In this document: positions 38,606 through 47,974 of the stretch, piece after piece
How the letters are laid out: each line of letters opens with the position of its first letter
How positions within the stretch are numbered: the first letter of the stretch is position 1
From: Mycobacterium arosiense ATCC BAA-1401 = DSM 45069
Lineage (GTDB): Bacteria; Actinomycetota; Actinomycetes; Mycobacteriales; Mycobacteriaceae
Reading direction: 5' to 3'
Length of the DNA stretch: 48,053 bases
NCBI RefSeq assembly: GCF_002086125.1
Contig: NZ_MVHG01000031.1
Coordinates: 1 to 48,053 of the forward strand
The notes under the pieces: model-generated
The model's database searches: none
The model's input: only the letters and a program-made list of their open reading frames with translations
Told to the model about the DNA's origin: nothing
Program-made: the position numbers and the translations under genes

Positions 38606-39538
38606 GTGACCCGCACCGATCGAGACACCTGGGACCTGGCCTCGAGCGTGGGCGCCACGGCGACCTGGGTCGCCGCCTGCCGGGCGCTGGCCGGAAAGTG
38701 GGCCGACGCGCTGATCGACGATCCGTTCGCCGACCCGCTGGTCCGCGCGGTGGGTGCCGAGTTCTTCATCCGGGTGCTTGACGGCGAAATCACCGACGAG
38801 ACCGGCGGTCTCGATGCCGACGCCGACCTGGACGCGGAATTCAACCTGCAGCGCATGGTCAGCATGATGGCCGTGCGCACCCGCTATTTCGACGACTTCT
38901 TCACTGACGCAACCGCTTCCGGCATCCGCCAGGCCGTCATCCTGGCCTCCGGCCTAGACTCACGCCCCTATCGCCTGGCCTGGCCTGCGGGCACCGTGGT
39001 GTACGAGGTCGACCAGCCCGCCGTGATCGAGTTCAAGTCCACGACGCTGGCCAGGTTGGGTGCTCAGCCCAGCGCGCAGCGGCGCACCGTGTCGGTCGAC
39101 CTGCGCGAGGACTGGAGCAGCGCGTTGCGGGACAAGGGATTCGACGAATCGCGGCCCAGCGCCTGGAGCGCCGAGGGCCTGCTGATGTATCTGCCACCGC
39201 AGGCGCAGGACAGCCTGTTCGACGCGATCACCGCGCTCAGCGCGCCGGGCAGCCGGCTGGCAACCGAATACCACGACGGCGGCACACCGGACCTGCTGGA
39301 ACGACGCGCCAAGGCGATGGCCAGGCGATGGGGGAGATTCGGCTTCGATGTCGACGTGTCGACGCTGGTCTACCACGGCGAGCGCACGCCCGCGGCGCAG
39401 TACCTGAGCGCCCTTGGCTGGCAGGTGTCGACGCGCACCCGCGCCGACATGTTCGCCGAGGCGGGGCTGCCCCTCCCACCGGGTGACAGCCTGGAGTCGC
39501 TGCGGCACAGCATCGCGGTCGACGCCGTTGCGCCCTAG
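38606..39538 (+). CDS. Class I SAM-dependent methyltransferase (TIGR00027 family), copy 2
   Basis: A 310-residue paralogue of the gene 28 bases upstream, differing by Trp in '[16 protein letters not shown]' and a longer Asp/Glu-rich linker (~residues 50-78). SAM motif '[14 protein letters not shown]', then '[13 protein letters not shown]', '[16 protein letters not shown]' and '[12 protein letters not shown]'. GTG start at 38606 after GAGGAGGA, a strong ribosome site. Its stop nearly touches the stop of the convergent GNAT gene. Confidence 0.9.
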   Translation: MTRTDRDTWDLASSVGATATWVAACRALAGKWADALIDDPFADPLVRAVGAEFFIRVLDGEITDETGGLDADADLDAEFNLQRMVSMMAVRTRYFDDFFTDATASGIRQAVILASGLDSRPYRLAWPAGTVVYEVDQPAVIEFKSTTLARLGAQPSAQRRTVSVDLREDWSSALRDKGFDESRPSAWSAEGLLMYLPPQAQDSLFDAITALSAPGSRLATEYHDGGTPDLLERRAKAMARRWGRFGFDVDVSTLVYHGERTPAAQYLSALGWQVSTRTRADMFAEAGLPLPPGDSLESLRHSIAVDAVAP

Positions 39539-39541
39539 GGC

Positions 39542-40207
39542 TCAGTGGGGGTTGGCCGCCGGTGCCCGCACGACCATCGGCACCGCCGGGAAACACCACG
39601 CCATCTCCGAGCGCGACTTGCGCAGCGCGGCAGTGCCATAACCCCGCTTGCGGTGATCGGGGTGAATCCAGATCCGCACGTCGACCTCGCCGCGGACCAG
39701 CTCACCGAACACCATGCCGACCTTCTCGCCGTGGTCGATGGCCACGAACCAGGCGGCCTCTTCGTCGTCGACCCGGGCCAGCGCCGCGCTGATCTCGTCG
39801 TCCACGTTCCCGGCCGGTCCACCGGAACCGTCGCCGGCGAAGCCGATGTCCTCGGTGCGCACGGCGAAGATGTCCCGGTCGGTCGCGGCGGAGAAGGGCC
39901 GCAGCTCCAGCGTCTCCCCCAGGCTCGCCGGACGCTCGCCCAGGGTGAAGCTCAGCTGCTTGTTCAGGTCCTCGAGTTCGGCCAGGATCTTGCGGCGCGA
40001 GTCGATGGTGAGCTGGTCGAACGACATGCCCATCACCGCCTCGGCCGCGACCTGTGAGGTGTCGAGCAGCCGGACGATCGCCTTCACCGCGGCCGCCTTG
40101 TTCTCCGATTCCACCACGGCGTCGGCAATCTCGTGCCGTCGTTCGAGGGCTTTCAACAGTGCGTCGGCGATTTCGCGGCGGGCGGCTTTGCGGTCCTGGT
40201 CGGTCAT
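39542..40207 (-). CDS. GNAT acetyltransferase with gyrase-A-like helical N-terminus (Rv0730-like)
   Basis: A 221-residue protein in two parts. Residues ~5-95 are helical ('LLKALERRHEIADAVVESEN', 'LLDTSQVAAEAVMGMSFDQL', 'RRKILAELEDLNKQL') and resemble the coiled-coil segment of DNA gyrase A, with the Leu-Leu-Asp...Ala-x2-Ala...Met...Leu...Arg-x-Lys-Ile spacing. Residues ~100-221 are a GNAT fold with the acetyl-CoA loop in 'IWIHPDHRKRGYGTAALRKSR'. It starts 9 bases after xylB and is likely co-transcribed with it. The substrate is unknown. Confidence 0.8.
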   Translation of the reverse strand: MTDQDRKAARREIADALLKALERRHEIADAVVESENKAAAVKAIVRLLDTSQVAAEAVMGMSFDQLTIDSRRKILAELEDLNKQLSFTLGERPASLGETLELRPFSAATDRDIFAVRTEDIGFAGDGSGGPAGNVDDEISAALARVDDEEAAWFVAIDHGEKVGMVFGELVRGEVDVRIWIHPDHRKRGYGTAALRKSRSEMAWCFPAVPMVVRAPAANPH

Positions 40208-40216
40208 TGCCCCAGC

Positions 40217-41578
40217 CTAGAACGCCGGTGCTACCACCGCGCTACATCTGCGCTTTCCCAACTCGAGGAAGCGCTGGTAGCGATCCCCGACCGCGTCCGC
40301 CCAGGCGGGGTCAGGCTCGACGATGCGCTCGGTCCGCACCCATCGGGCGGCGTCGGCGATCGTCGTCTCCAGGCCCGCCGCCATGCGCGCCAAAAAGGCC
40401 GCCCCCAGCGCGGCCCCTTCCGCCACTCCGGACACCTCGACCGGGCGCCCGGTGGCGTCGGCGATGGCTTGCAGCCACGGCCCCACCCGGGTGCCGCCGC
40501 CGGTGGCCACGACGCGCGACACCGGCGCCCCGGACAGCTCGATGAGCTGGCGGACCACGAAGCCGGACGCCTCATAGGCGGCCCGCCGTAGCGCGGCGGC
40601 GTCGTGGGTCAGATCGAGGGCGTCGAGCACGCCCCGGCGGTCCGGGTCGTGGAACGGGGTGCGCTCGCCCCGCAAATACGGCGACCACACCGGCACGCGC
40701 CCGGGCTCGACGGCCGTCGGGTCCGCCGGTGCCAGAACGCGATTCACCCAACCCAGGAACAACCCGCCGGCGTTGCTGGCCCCGCCGATCTGGCTCTTGC
40801 CGGGCGTGGTGTGCGGAATGGTCCACAGGCCGGGCATCTGGCGGGCCTCGGCGATCGTCGTCCAGACGATCAGCGTGGTGCCGCACATCACCAGCACGTC
40901 GCCGTCGTGGTCGGCACCGGCGACGATCTGTTCGCACAGCGCGTCGATGGCGCCGGTGGCCAGCGCGGCCTCGCTGCCGTGCACCCGCCCGACGACGGCG
41001 CCCATGCTTTCCACCCGGGGCAGCTGCCCGACGTCCGCGCCCCGCTCGGCGCATGCCTGCGGATTCCAGTCGGTCCCGTCGAACAAGGGATACGCCGTGG
41101 CGGCGGTGGCGATGTCGATGACCGCCTCGCCGGACAGCGCGTGGTTGGCCACCGCCGGGGCGGGCCAGTAGCCGGCGACGCCGGGCGCGTGGGCGGCCGT
41201 CCAGCGCAAGAACTCGGCGGCCTCGCCCAGCGCGGGCAGCGGCTGCGCGTCATTGCCGGGCGTGCGGCCCCGCGCGTCGCCGTAGAGCAGTCCCGGCGTG
41301 ATCGGCGTGCCGGTGTCGTCGACGGCGGTCATCGACGGCACCATCGCCGAGACGGCCACCGCCGCGAGTCCGGGCTGCCCGACCAGTTCGTCCAGGGCCG
41401 CCGACGGCCCACGCCGCCATGCCGCCTCGGCGTCGTGCTCCAATCGGTCGGCTGCCGGCACCCGTAGCTCGTGCGGGATACGCACCCGCGCCGTCACGTT
41501 GCCGTCGGCGTCGGCGGCTATCGCCTTGACCGCGGTGCTGCCGACGTCGATGCCGATTGTGACGTCTTTGCGTGACAC
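40217..41578 (-). CDS. xylB: FGGY-family carbohydrate kinase (XylB-like)
   Basis: A 453-residue kinase of the FGGY family; M. tuberculosis Rv0729 at the same position is called xylulokinase, but the true sugar is not proven. It has the first phosphate loop 'TIGIDVGSTAVKAIAADADG', a catalytic Asp in 'LLYGDARGR', 'MCGTTLIVWTT', the adenosine motif 'VVATGGGTRVGPWLQAIADA', and 'EGAALGAAFLA'. The GTG at 41578 (Val-Ser-Arg-Lys-Asp-Val) is preferred; a GTG three codons upstream is possible. It is divergent from serA2-fucA, an aldolase pair, suggesting one sugar pathway. Confidence 0.88.
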   Translation of the reverse strand: MSRKDVTIGIDVGSTAVKAIAADADGNVTARVRIPHELRVPAADRLEHDAEAAWRRGPSAALDELVGQPGLAAVAVSAMVPSMTAVDDTGTPITPGLLYGDARGRTPGNDAQPLPALGEAAEFLRWTAAHAPGVAGYWPAPAVANHALSGEAVIDIATAATAYPLFDGTDWNPQACAERGADVGQLPRVESMGAVVGRVHGSEAALATGAIDALCEQIVAGADHDGDVLVMCGTTLIVWTTIAEARQMPGLWTIPHTTPGKSQIGGASNAGGLFLGWVNRVLAPADPTAVEPGRVPVWSPYLRGERTPFHDPDRRGVLDALDLTHDAAALRRAAYEASGFVVRQLIELSGAPVSRVVATGGGTRVGPWLQAIADATGRPVEVSGVAEGAALGAAFLARMAAGLETTIADAARWVRTERIVEPDPAWADAVGDRYQRFLELGKRRCSAVVAPAF

Positions 41579-41608
41579 GGGCGTCACCGTACGCCAGCAT
41601 TGGCACTC

Positions 41609-42589
41609 GTGACGTCTAAACCGCGCGCCTTGGTGACCGCCCCGATGCGGGGGCCGGGCTTCGCCAAACTGCGGGAGCTGGCCGACGTCGTCTATGACCC
41701 CTGGATCGAGCAGACCCCGCTGCGCATCTACAGCGCCGAGCAACTGGCCGAGCGGATCACCGGCGAAGGTGCCGAAATCGTGGTGGTGGAAGGCGATTCG
41801 GTGAGCGGTCCGGTATTCGACCTCGGCGTGCGAGTGATCGCGTCCACCCGTGGCGACCCCAACAACGTCGACATCGCCGGGGCCACCGCGGCCGGCATCC
41901 CGGTGCTCAATACCCCGGCCCGCAACGCCGACGCCGTCGCCGAGATGACGGTGGCGCTGTTGCTGGCCGCGACCCGGCACGTGCTGACCGCGGACGCGGA
42001 TGTGCGCAGCGGCAACATCTTTCGCGACGGCAGCATCCCGTATCAACGCTTCCGCGCCACCGAGATCGCCGGGCGCACCGCCGGCCTGGTGGGCCTCGGC
42101 GCCGTCGGCCGCGCGACGCGGTGGCGGCTGTCCGGGCTCGGCCTGCGCGTCATCGCCCACGACCCCTACAACCCCGACGCCCGGCACAGCCTCGACGAGT
42201 TGCTGGCCGAGGCCGATGTGGTCTCGCTGCACGCCCCGGTCACCGACGACACGGCCGGCATGATCGGCGCGCGCGAGTTCGCGGCCATGCGTGACGGTGT
42301 GGTCTTCCTCAACACCGCCCGAGCCCAGCTGCACGACACCGATGCGCTGGTCGACGCCCTGATGGCGGGCAAGGTGGGCGCCGCGGGGCTCGACCACTTC
42401 GCCGGCGAATGGCTGCCGGCCGATCACCCGCTGGTGGGCATGGGAAACGTCGTGCTGACCCCGCACATCGGGGGCGCCACCTTCGACACCGAGGCGCGGC
42501 AGGCGCAGATGGTGGCCGACGACCTGGACGCGCTGCTGGCCGGCAACGCACCCGCGCATATCGTCAACCCGGAGGTGCTAGGGCCATGA
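41609..42589 (+). CDS. serA2: D-2-hydroxyacid dehydrogenase (SerA2-like)
   Basis: A 326-residue NAD-dependent dehydrogenase of the D-isomer 2-hydroxyacid family. It has 'TAGLVGLGAVGRATRWRLSGL' (Rossmann motif), 'DDTAGMIGAREFAAM', 'VFLNTARAQLHD' in place of the usual active-site Arg loop, and the late His in 'VVLTPHIGGATFDTEA'. It is phosphoglycerate-dehydrogenase-like but lacks the ACT domain, so a sugar-acid role beside xylB and fucA is more likely than serine synthesis. The GTG at 41609 gives the M. tuberculosis length; TTG at 41600 is an alternative. It overlaps fucA (ATGA). Confidence 0.88.
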   Translation: MTSKPRALVTAPMRGPGFAKLRELADVVYDPWIEQTPLRIYSAEQLAERITGEGAEIVVVEGDSVSGPVFDLGVRVIASTRGDPNNVDIAGATAAGIPVLNTPARNADAVAEMTVALLLAATRHVLTADADVRSGNIFRDGSIPYQRFRATEIAGRTAGLVGLGAVGRATRWRLSGLGLRVIAHDPYNPDARHSLDELLAEADVVSLHAPVTDDTAGMIGAREFAAMRDGVVFLNTARAQLHDTDALVDALMAGKVGAAGLDHFAGEWLPADHPLVGMGNVVLTPHIGGATFDTEARQAQMVADDLDALLAGNAPAHIVNPEVLGP

Positions 42590-43239
42590 AGTTCGTCGAC
42601 AACCCGGAAACCGCGGTGCTGGACGCCGCCAAGGACATGTTGCGGCGCGGCCTGGTCGAGGGCACTGCGGGCAACATCTCCGCGCGCCGCGCCGACGGCC
42701 ACATCGTCATCACCCCGTCCTCGGTGGACTACCGCGACATGCAGCTCGACGACCTGGTGCTCGTCGACGCGGACGGCTCGGTACTGCAGGCGGTGCAGGG
42801 CCGCGCGCCGTCGTCGGAGATGCAGCTGCACCTGGCATGCTATCGGGCCTTCGACGACATCGGCAGCGTCATCCACAGCCATCCGGTGTGGGCCACCATG
42901 TTCGCCATCGCCCACGAATCGATCCCGGCCTGTATCGACGAATTCGCGGTGTATTGCGGCGGCGACGTCCGGTGCACCGACTACGCGGCGTCCGGTACGC
43001 CCGACGTGGGCGCCAACGCGGTGAAGGCGCTCGACGGCCGCGGCGCCGCGCTGATCGCCAACCATGGCCTGGTGGCGGTGGGACCCCGCCCCGACAAGGT
43101 ATTGCATATCACCGCCCTGGTCGAGCGGACCGCTCAAATCGTCTGGGGTGCAAGGGCTCTCGGCGGTCCGGTGCCCATCCCCGAGGACGTCAACCGCAAC
43201 TTCGCGTCCGTGTACGGCTATCTGCGCGCCAACGGCTAG
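42586..43239 (+). CDS. fucA: Class II aldolase (FucA-like)
   Basis: A 217-residue class II (zinc) aldolase of the AraD/FucA family, acting on ketose-1-phosphates or related sugars. It has 'EGTAGNISARRADGHIVITPSSVDY' (phosphate site, split here by the known Gly-Asn loop), the catalytic Glu in 'APSSEMQLHLACYRA', the zinc pair in 'VIHSHPVWATMFA', and a third zinc His in 'ALIANHGLVAVG'. Its ATG overlaps the serA2 stop, so the pair is translationally coupled. With xylB divergent, the three probably handle one sugar or sugar acid. Confidence 0.9.
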   Translation: MKFVDNPETAVLDAAKDMLRRGLVEGTAGNISARRADGHIVITPSSVDYRDMQLDDLVLVDADGSVLQAVQGRAPSSEMQLHLACYRAFDDIGSVIHSHPVWATMFAIAHESIPACIDEFAVYCGGDVRCTDYAASGTPDVGANAVKALDGRGAALIANHGLVAVGPRPDKVLHITALVERTAQIVWGARALGGPVPIPEDVNRNFASVYGYLRANG

Positions 43240-44240
43240 CGCTGGTCGATCCCCACCTTGACAGCGCCGCTGTCGCCCTGATTGGCCAGCGCGTAAAAGG
43301 CGTCGCGCCACTGCCGCAGCCCGAACGTGTGGGTGAGCATGGGACGCAGGTCCACCAGCCCGGCGGCGGCCAGGTCGAGGTAGTGCACCATCGGCAGGCC
43401 CCGCAGCGGCTGGCGCAGCCGGCCACCGCCCCAAACGACGAGCTCCTCGATGAGGGCCGAACGCGGCTCGTGCGGAAGGATTTTCGCGGCGCCGAACCGG
43501 CGGGCCAGTGAGGCCTGCGCGGTGAAGCGGGCCACCACGGCCACGTCGGGGTACAGCGCCCGCAGGATCGCGACCGCACACAACCCCAGCGAGCTGGCCC
43601 CGTAGACCAGTGCGCACCCCGAGCGCGGCGGCGGGTGGCGGGTGATCGCGTGCAGCGACACCGAGAACGGGTCGGCGAACACGGCCATTTCGTCGGGAAT
43701 CGAGTCCGGCACGGCGAACAGCATGCTGTCGTGGGCGGGCATCAGTTCGGCGTAGCCGCCGGTCACGTCGGCCGAGACCCCGGTGTGGATGCCGGGCTTG
43801 ATGTCGCCGTCGGCGAAGCTCCAGCACAGGCTGTAGTCGCCGGCTTCGCATGCGGGACAGGGTGGTTGGATGCCGCGCGGCCCGCAGGACAACCAGGGGT
43901 TGAGCACCACCCGCTGCCCCATCTGCAGTCCGCGGGCCCGTGGGCCCAGCGCCACCACGTCGGCGACCACCTCGTGACCCATGACTTGGGGGAACGAGCA
44001 GAACGCGGCCATGGCGTTGTCGGCGTCGCCCTCGCCGAAGTCCATCAGGATCTGTTTGGAATCCGATCCGCAGATCCCCGTGAGCCGCGGTCGGGTGATC
44101 ACCCAGTCCTCGTGTGGCGGTACCGGATCCGGCACGTCGCGCAGGCCGGTCGGCGTGCGGGCGAAGTTCTGGGTCAGCGGATTGGCGTCGTCAGGAACCT
44201 CGAAGGGCTCCGGTGGCACGCCGTAGACGAGCGCCTTCAC
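43236..44240 (-). CDS. Zinc-dependent alcohol dehydrogenase, apparently internally deleted
   Basis: A 334-residue medium-chain dehydrogenase. Visible are catalytic-zinc 'GICGSDSK' and 'MGHEVVADV' (His89-Glu90), a structural zinc knuckle with Cys119, Cys128, Cys131 and Cys139, and the NAD-loop start 'VYGASSLGLCAVAILRAL' (212-229). After 'LRGLPMVH' (279-286) the sequence jumps straight to 'YLDLAAAGLVDL', a C-terminal segment. In relatives about 50-60 residues, the second half of the Rossmann fold, lie between. The frame is kept, so a shortened protein could be made but would hardly bind NAD. The GTG start overlaps the upstream SDR stop; the end overlaps fucA by 4 bases. Confidence 0.8.
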   Translation of the reverse strand: MKALVYGVPPEPFEVPDDANPLTQNFARTPTGLRDVPDPVPPHEDWVITRPRLTGICGSDSKQILMDFGEGDADNAMAAFCSFPQVMGHEVVADVVALGPRARGLQMGQRVVLNPWLSCGPRGIQPPCPACEAGDYSLCWSFADGDIKPGIHTGVSADVTGGYAELMPAHDSMLFAVPDSIPDEMAVFADPFSVSLHAITRHPPPRSGCALVYGASSLGLCAVAILRALYPDVAVVARFTAQASLARRFGAAKILPHEPRSALIEELVVWGGGRLRQPLRGLPMVHYLDLAAAGLVDLRPMLTHTFGLRQWRDAFYALANQGDSGAVKVGIDQR

Positions 44241-45022
44241 CGGGACGCCATTCCCGCCGCCCCGGCGATGAACGCATCCACGTCGGCGTTTTTGGCGTCG
44301 ACTATCTTGTCCAAGGCCAGCTGTCCTGGCAGGTAGTGCTCGAAGCGCTCATCGCTCAACGCGGCGATGATGCCGTCGGCCACCACCTCCGCGGGCACCT
44401 TGGGCCCCCGGTAGAGGGGTTCCTCGCTGTCCGGGTGGTCCCAGATCTCGGTGTCGACCGGGCCCGGCTCGATCAGCTTCACCGAAATCGGTGTGGCGTA
44501 CAGGTCTACGGCCATCGCCTCGCTCCAGCCGCACAGCGCGAATTTGCTTGCGCAGTAGGCTGATTCGTGGATTATTCCGAGCCGTCCGCCGACGCTGGAC
44601 ACGTTGACGATCAGCCCCGATCCGCGTGCCAGCATCCGCGGCAACAGCGCCAGCGTCAGGCGCATGGGGGCGAAGAAGTTGACCCGCATGACGGCTTCGG
44701 CCTCGTCGGGGTCCAGCGCGGTGACGCTGCGCCGCTTCGGCACCGCGGCGTTGTTGACGAGGACGTCGATGCCGCCGAGCGCATCCCAGGCCCGCGCCGC
44801 CACGTCACCGAGCGCCGACGTGTCGCCCAGGTCGGCCACCCACATCGCCGATTCCGGCGAGCTCCGCGGGCAGTCGGCCAGCACCTCGTCCAGCCGGTCC
44901 CGGCGGCGCGCGATCAGCCCCACCACCGCGCCGCGCCCGGCCAGCCGTCGAGCCAGGGCCGCGCCCAATCCCGACGAGGCACCCGTGATGAGCACCCGGT
45001 TACCAGCCGTCGCGCCCGCCAT
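44237..45022 (-). CDS. Short-chain dehydrogenase/reductase
   Basis: A 261-residue classical SDR: cofactor loop 'VLITGASSGLGAALARRL', 'VLVNNAAVPKRR', catalytic Ser in 'IVNVSSVGGR', Tyr and Lys in 'SAYCASKFAL', and 'PGPVDTEIWDHPDSEEPLY' after it. The ATG at 45022 (Met-Ala-Gly-Ala-Thr) is preferred; the frame is open 31 codons upstream without similarity. It is first in a two-gene operon with the alcohol dehydrogenase (GTGA overlap) and divergent from a methyltransferase gene. Substrate unknown. Confidence 0.9.
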   Translation of the reverse strand: MAGATAGNRVLITGASSGLGAALARRLAGRGAVVGLIARRRDRLDEVLADCPRSSPESAMWVADLGDTSALGDVAARAWDALGGIDVLVNNAAVPKRRSVTALDPDEAEAVMRVNFFAPMRLTLALLPRMLARGSGLIVNVSSVGGRLGIIHESAYCASKFALCGWSEAMAVDLYATPISVKLIEPGPVDTEIWDHPDSEEPLYRGPKVPAEVVADGIIAALSDERFEHYLPGQLALDKIVDAKNADVDAFIAGAAGMASR

Positions 45023-45068
45023 CAGTAAAGATTGCCGCGAAATCGGGGAAGCGTACAGTGGGTGCAGC

Positions 45069-45108
45069 TTGTTATATCGGCTAAATATTAGATTCACTAC
45101 CTCCGATA
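45069..45108. promoter_or_regulatory. AT-rich divergent promoter region, SDR / methyltransferase
   Basis: The 98-base divergent gap holds a distinctly AT-rich core (45069-45094) with TAGATT (45089-45094, TANNNT) oriented toward the methyltransferase gene. A pair of 6-base inverted repeats, TATCGG (45075-45080) and CCGATA (45103-45108), brackets this -10, as an operator might. Confidence 0.4.
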
Positions 45109-45120
45109 GGGGCAAACAAC

Positions 45121-46071
45121 ATGACTTCCACCAGGTACGAAGGCGACACCTGGGACCTGGCGTCCAGCGTCGGCGTGACCGCGACCATGGTCGCGGCCGC
45201 CCGCGCCATGGCCACCCGTGCCGAGCGACCGCTGATCGACGATCCCTTCGCCGAGCCGCTGGTCAAGCTGGTCGGCGTGGACCTGCTCTCCCGACTGGCC
45301 AACGGCGAGCTGGACCCCGCCGAGCTCAACGACGTCCACGACGGCGCCGCGGGGTCCGCCGGGGCGATGTCGCGGATGGCCGACAACATGGCCGTGCGCA
45401 CCAAGTTCTTCGACGAGTTCTTCCTGGACGCGACGAACGCCGGCATCAAGCAGGCGGTGATCCTCGCCTCCGGGCTGGACGCCCGCCCGTACCGGCTGGC
45501 GTGGCCGGCCGGTACGGTGGTTTACGAGGTGGACCAGCCGCAGGTGATCGACTTCAAAACCCGCTCGCTGGCCGGGCTGGGCGCGAAGCCCACCGCCGAG
45601 CGGCGGGTGGTGGCCGTCGATCTGCGCGACGACTGGCCAACCGCGCTGCGCAACGCCGGGTTCGACCCGGCCCAGCCGACCGCGTGGAGCGCCGAGGGCC
45701 TGCTCGGCTACCTGCCGCCCGAGGCGCAGGATCGCCTGCTGGACACCATCACCGAGCTCAGCGCGCCGGGCAGCCGGCTCGCCACCGAGAGCGCACCCAA
45801 CCCCGAACCCGGCGACGAGGAGAAGATGAAGGAGCGCATGCAGACGATCTCCGAGCGCTGGCGTGCGCACGGTTTCGAGCTGGACATGGCCGGACTGGTC
45901 TACTTCGGTGACCGCCACGAGGCGGCCGGCTACCTGGCCGACCGCGGCTGGCGGCTGAACAGCGCCAGCATTGCAGAACTGTTCGCGGCCAACGGACTTG
46001 CCCCGCTCACCGACGACGACATGCGGATGGGCGAGATGCTGTACACCAGCGGCACGCTCGGCGAGAAATAG
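45121..46071 (+). CDS. Class I SAM-dependent methyltransferase (TIGR00027 family), copy 3
   Basis: A 316-residue member of the same family as copies 1 and 2: '[21 protein letters not shown]', '[14 protein letters not shown]', SAM loop '[19 protein letters not shown]', '[13 protein letters not shown]', '[16 protein letters not shown]', '[12 protein letters not shown]'. It has a distinct '[16 protein letters not shown]' insert and a C-terminal '[13 protein letters not shown]'. First of three tandem copies, behind its own AT-rich promoter region. Confidence 0.9.
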   Translation: MTSTRYEGDTWDLASSVGVTATMVAAARAMATRAERPLIDDPFAEPLVKLVGVDLLSRLANGELDPAELNDVHDGAAGSAGAMSRMADNMAVRTKFFDEFFLDATNAGIKQAVILASGLDARPYRLAWPAGTVVYEVDQPQVIDFKTRSLAGLGAKPTAERRVVAVDLRDDWPTALRNAGFDPAQPTAWSAEGLLGYLPPEAQDRLLDTITELSAPGSRLATESAPNPEPGDEEKMKERMQTISERWRAHGFELDMAGLVYFGDRHEAAGYLADRGWRLNSASIAELFAANGLAPLTDDDMRMGEMLYTSGTLGEK

Positions 46072-46083
46072 GGCCGACCGGCG

Positions 46084-47007
46084 ATGACCATCGAGGGACG
46101 CACCGACGGCGACAGCTGGGGTCCGGCACACAGCGTGGGAGCGACGGCCACCATGGTCGCCGCCTCTCGCGCCGTGGCGTCCAAGGGACCCGATGCCCTG
46201 CTTGACGATCCGCTGGCCGACCCGCTGGTGCGGGCCGTCGGCCTGGATCCGTTCATTCGCATCATCGACGGCGAGACCGACTTCGAGGACGACCCGCTGT
46301 TCAACCGCAAGGCGCGCGCCGAGCAGATCACGGTGCGCACCAGGTTTTTCGACGACTTCTTCAAAGGCGCCACCAAAGACGGTGTGCGCCAAGCGGTGAT
46401 CCTGGCTTCCGGCCTGGATACCCGGGCCTACCGCCTGCCCTGGCCGGCGGGCACCGTCGTCTACGAGATCGACCAGCCGGAAGTCATCGCCTTCAAGACC
46501 GACACGCTGGCCAACTTTGGTGCGGCGCCTACCGCCGAGCGCCGAGCCATCAGCATCGACCTGCGCGACGACTGGCCGGCGGCCTTGCGCGACGGCGGCT
46601 TCGACGTCACTCAACCGACCGCCTGGAGCGCCGAAGGGCTGCTGCCCTACCTGCCGCCGCAGGCGCAGGACCGACTGTTCGACAACATCACCGAGCTCAG
46701 CGCGCCGGGCAGCCGGCTGGCGACCGAACACGTTCCCGAAGCCAACGCCTTCTCCGACGAACGCCTGGCACGCATCTCCGAGCGCTGGCAGCGCTTAAGC
46801 TTCAACCTCAATGCGGCGGACCTGTTCTACCGGGGCGAGCGCAGCGTCGTCGTCGACTACCTGACCGGCAAGGGTTGGCAGGTGACGCCGTTTCCCGTCC
46901 GGGACCTGTACGACCGCAACGGTTTCCAGTTCCCCGAGGACGAGATGACGGCGACCTTCGGTGACATGAGCTACGTCGCCGCCACCCTCGTGCAACGGAC
47001 CGGTTAG
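46084..47007 (+). CDS. Class I SAM-dependent methyltransferase (TIGR00027 family), copy 4
   Basis: A 307-residue paralogue 12 bases after copy 3. The start '[20 protein letters not shown]' departs from the WDLASSVG motif of its sisters. SAM loop '[19 protein letters not shown]', 'VYEIDQPEVIAFK', '[16 protein letters not shown]', 'WSAEGLLPYLPP', and 'FYRGERSVVVDYLTGKGW' in the C-terminal domain. Most likely co-transcribed with copies 3 and 5. Confidence 0.9.
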   Translation: MTIEGRTDGDSWGPAHSVGATATMVAASRAVASKGPDALLDDPLADPLVRAVGLDPFIRIIDGETDFEDDPLFNRKARAEQITVRTRFFDDFFKGATKDGVRQAVILASGLDTRAYRLPWPAGTVVYEIDQPEVIAFKTDTLANFGAAPTAERRAISIDLRDDWPAALRDGGFDVTQPTAWSAEGLLPYLPPQAQDRLFDNITELSAPGSRLATEHVPEANAFSDERLARISERWQRLSFNLNAADLFYRGERSVVVDYLTGKGWQVTPFPVRDLYDRNGFQFPEDEMTATFGDMSYVAATLVQRTG

Positions 47008-47016
47008 GGTTGCGCC

Positions 47017-47931
47017 ATGTCACGCACTCACGACGATGAGTGGGACCTGGCCTCCAGCGTCGGCGCGACCGCGACCATGGTCGCGGCCGGGCGCGCCATG
47101 GCGTCCAAGGATCCCCGCGGTCTGATCAACGATCCGTTCGCCGAACCGTTGGTGCGCGCGGTCGGGGTGGATTTCTTCACCAAGATGATGGACGGCGACC
47201 TCGATCTGGATGCGATCGAGAACGCCACGCCCGTGCGCATCCAATCGATGGTAGACGGAATGGCCGTGCGTACCAAGTACTTTGACGACTACTTCGTCGA
47301 CGCCACACGCGGCGGGGTGCGTCAGGTGGTGATCCTGGCCTCCGGGCTGGACTCGCGCGCCTACCGGTTGCCCTGGCCGGCCGGCACGGTGGTCTACGAG
47401 ATCGACCAGCCGCGGGTGATCGACTTCAAGAGTAGCACCCTGGCCGATGTCGGCGCCGAGCCGACCGCGCCGCGGCGAACCGTTCCCATCGATCTGCGCG
47501 CGGACTGGCCCCGCGCGCTGAAGGCGGCGGAATTCGACACCACCGCGCCGACGGCCTGGCTGGCCGAGGGTCTGCTGATCTATCTGCCGCCCGACGCCCA
47601 GGACCGGCTGTTCGACAACATCACCGCGCTCAGCGCGCCCGGCAGCACCATTGCCACCGAATTCGTGCCCGGCATTGTGGATTTCGATGCCGAACGGGTG
47701 CGGGGGATGTCGGGTTCATTCCGCGAGCACGGCGTCGATATCGACATGGCGTCGCTGGTTTACGCCGGCGAACGCAACCACGTCATCGACTATCTATCCG
47801 GCATCGGATGGAAGGCCGAGGGCGTCACCCGAACGGAACTCTTCGGGCGCAACGGCATCGAGCCGCCCGCGCCGGAGAACGACGATCCGCTCGGCGAGAT
47901 CATCTTCATCAGCGCCAAGCTAGCGGGCTAG
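47017..47931 (+). CDS. Class I SAM-dependent methyltransferase (TIGR00027 family), copy 5
   Basis: A 304-residue paralogue 9 bases after copy 4. '[21 protein letters not shown]', '[14 protein letters not shown]', SAM loop '[19 protein letters not shown]', '[13 protein letters not shown]', '[16 protein letters not shown]', and '[12 protein letters not shown]' (Leu where the others have Ser). The last gene of the tandem set; it ends 122 bases before the window edge. Confidence 0.9.
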   Translation: MSRTHDDEWDLASSVGATATMVAAGRAMASKDPRGLINDPFAEPLVRAVGVDFFTKMMDGDLDLDAIENATPVRIQSMVDGMAVRTKYFDDYFVDATRGGVRQVVILASGLDSRAYRLPWPAGTVVYEIDQPRVIDFKSSTLADVGAEPTAPRRTVPIDLRADWPRALKAAEFDTTAPTAWLAEGLLIYLPPDAQDRLFDNITALSAPGSTIATEFVPGIVDFDAERVRGMSGSFREHGVDIDMASLVYAGERNHVIDYLSGIGWKAEGVTRTELFGRNGIEPPAPENDDPLGEIIFISAKLAG

Positions 47932-47974
47932 ACCGGCTGGACCTCTAGGAGCTTGCTGAATTAGGGGTTTGTGG

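Noticed and set aside
45097..46731. Minus-strand open frame of 544 codons opposite methyltransferase copies 3 and 4
   Set aside because: Antisense shadow; it contains repeated Arg/Gly/Val runs mirroring the paralogous genes on the plus strand.
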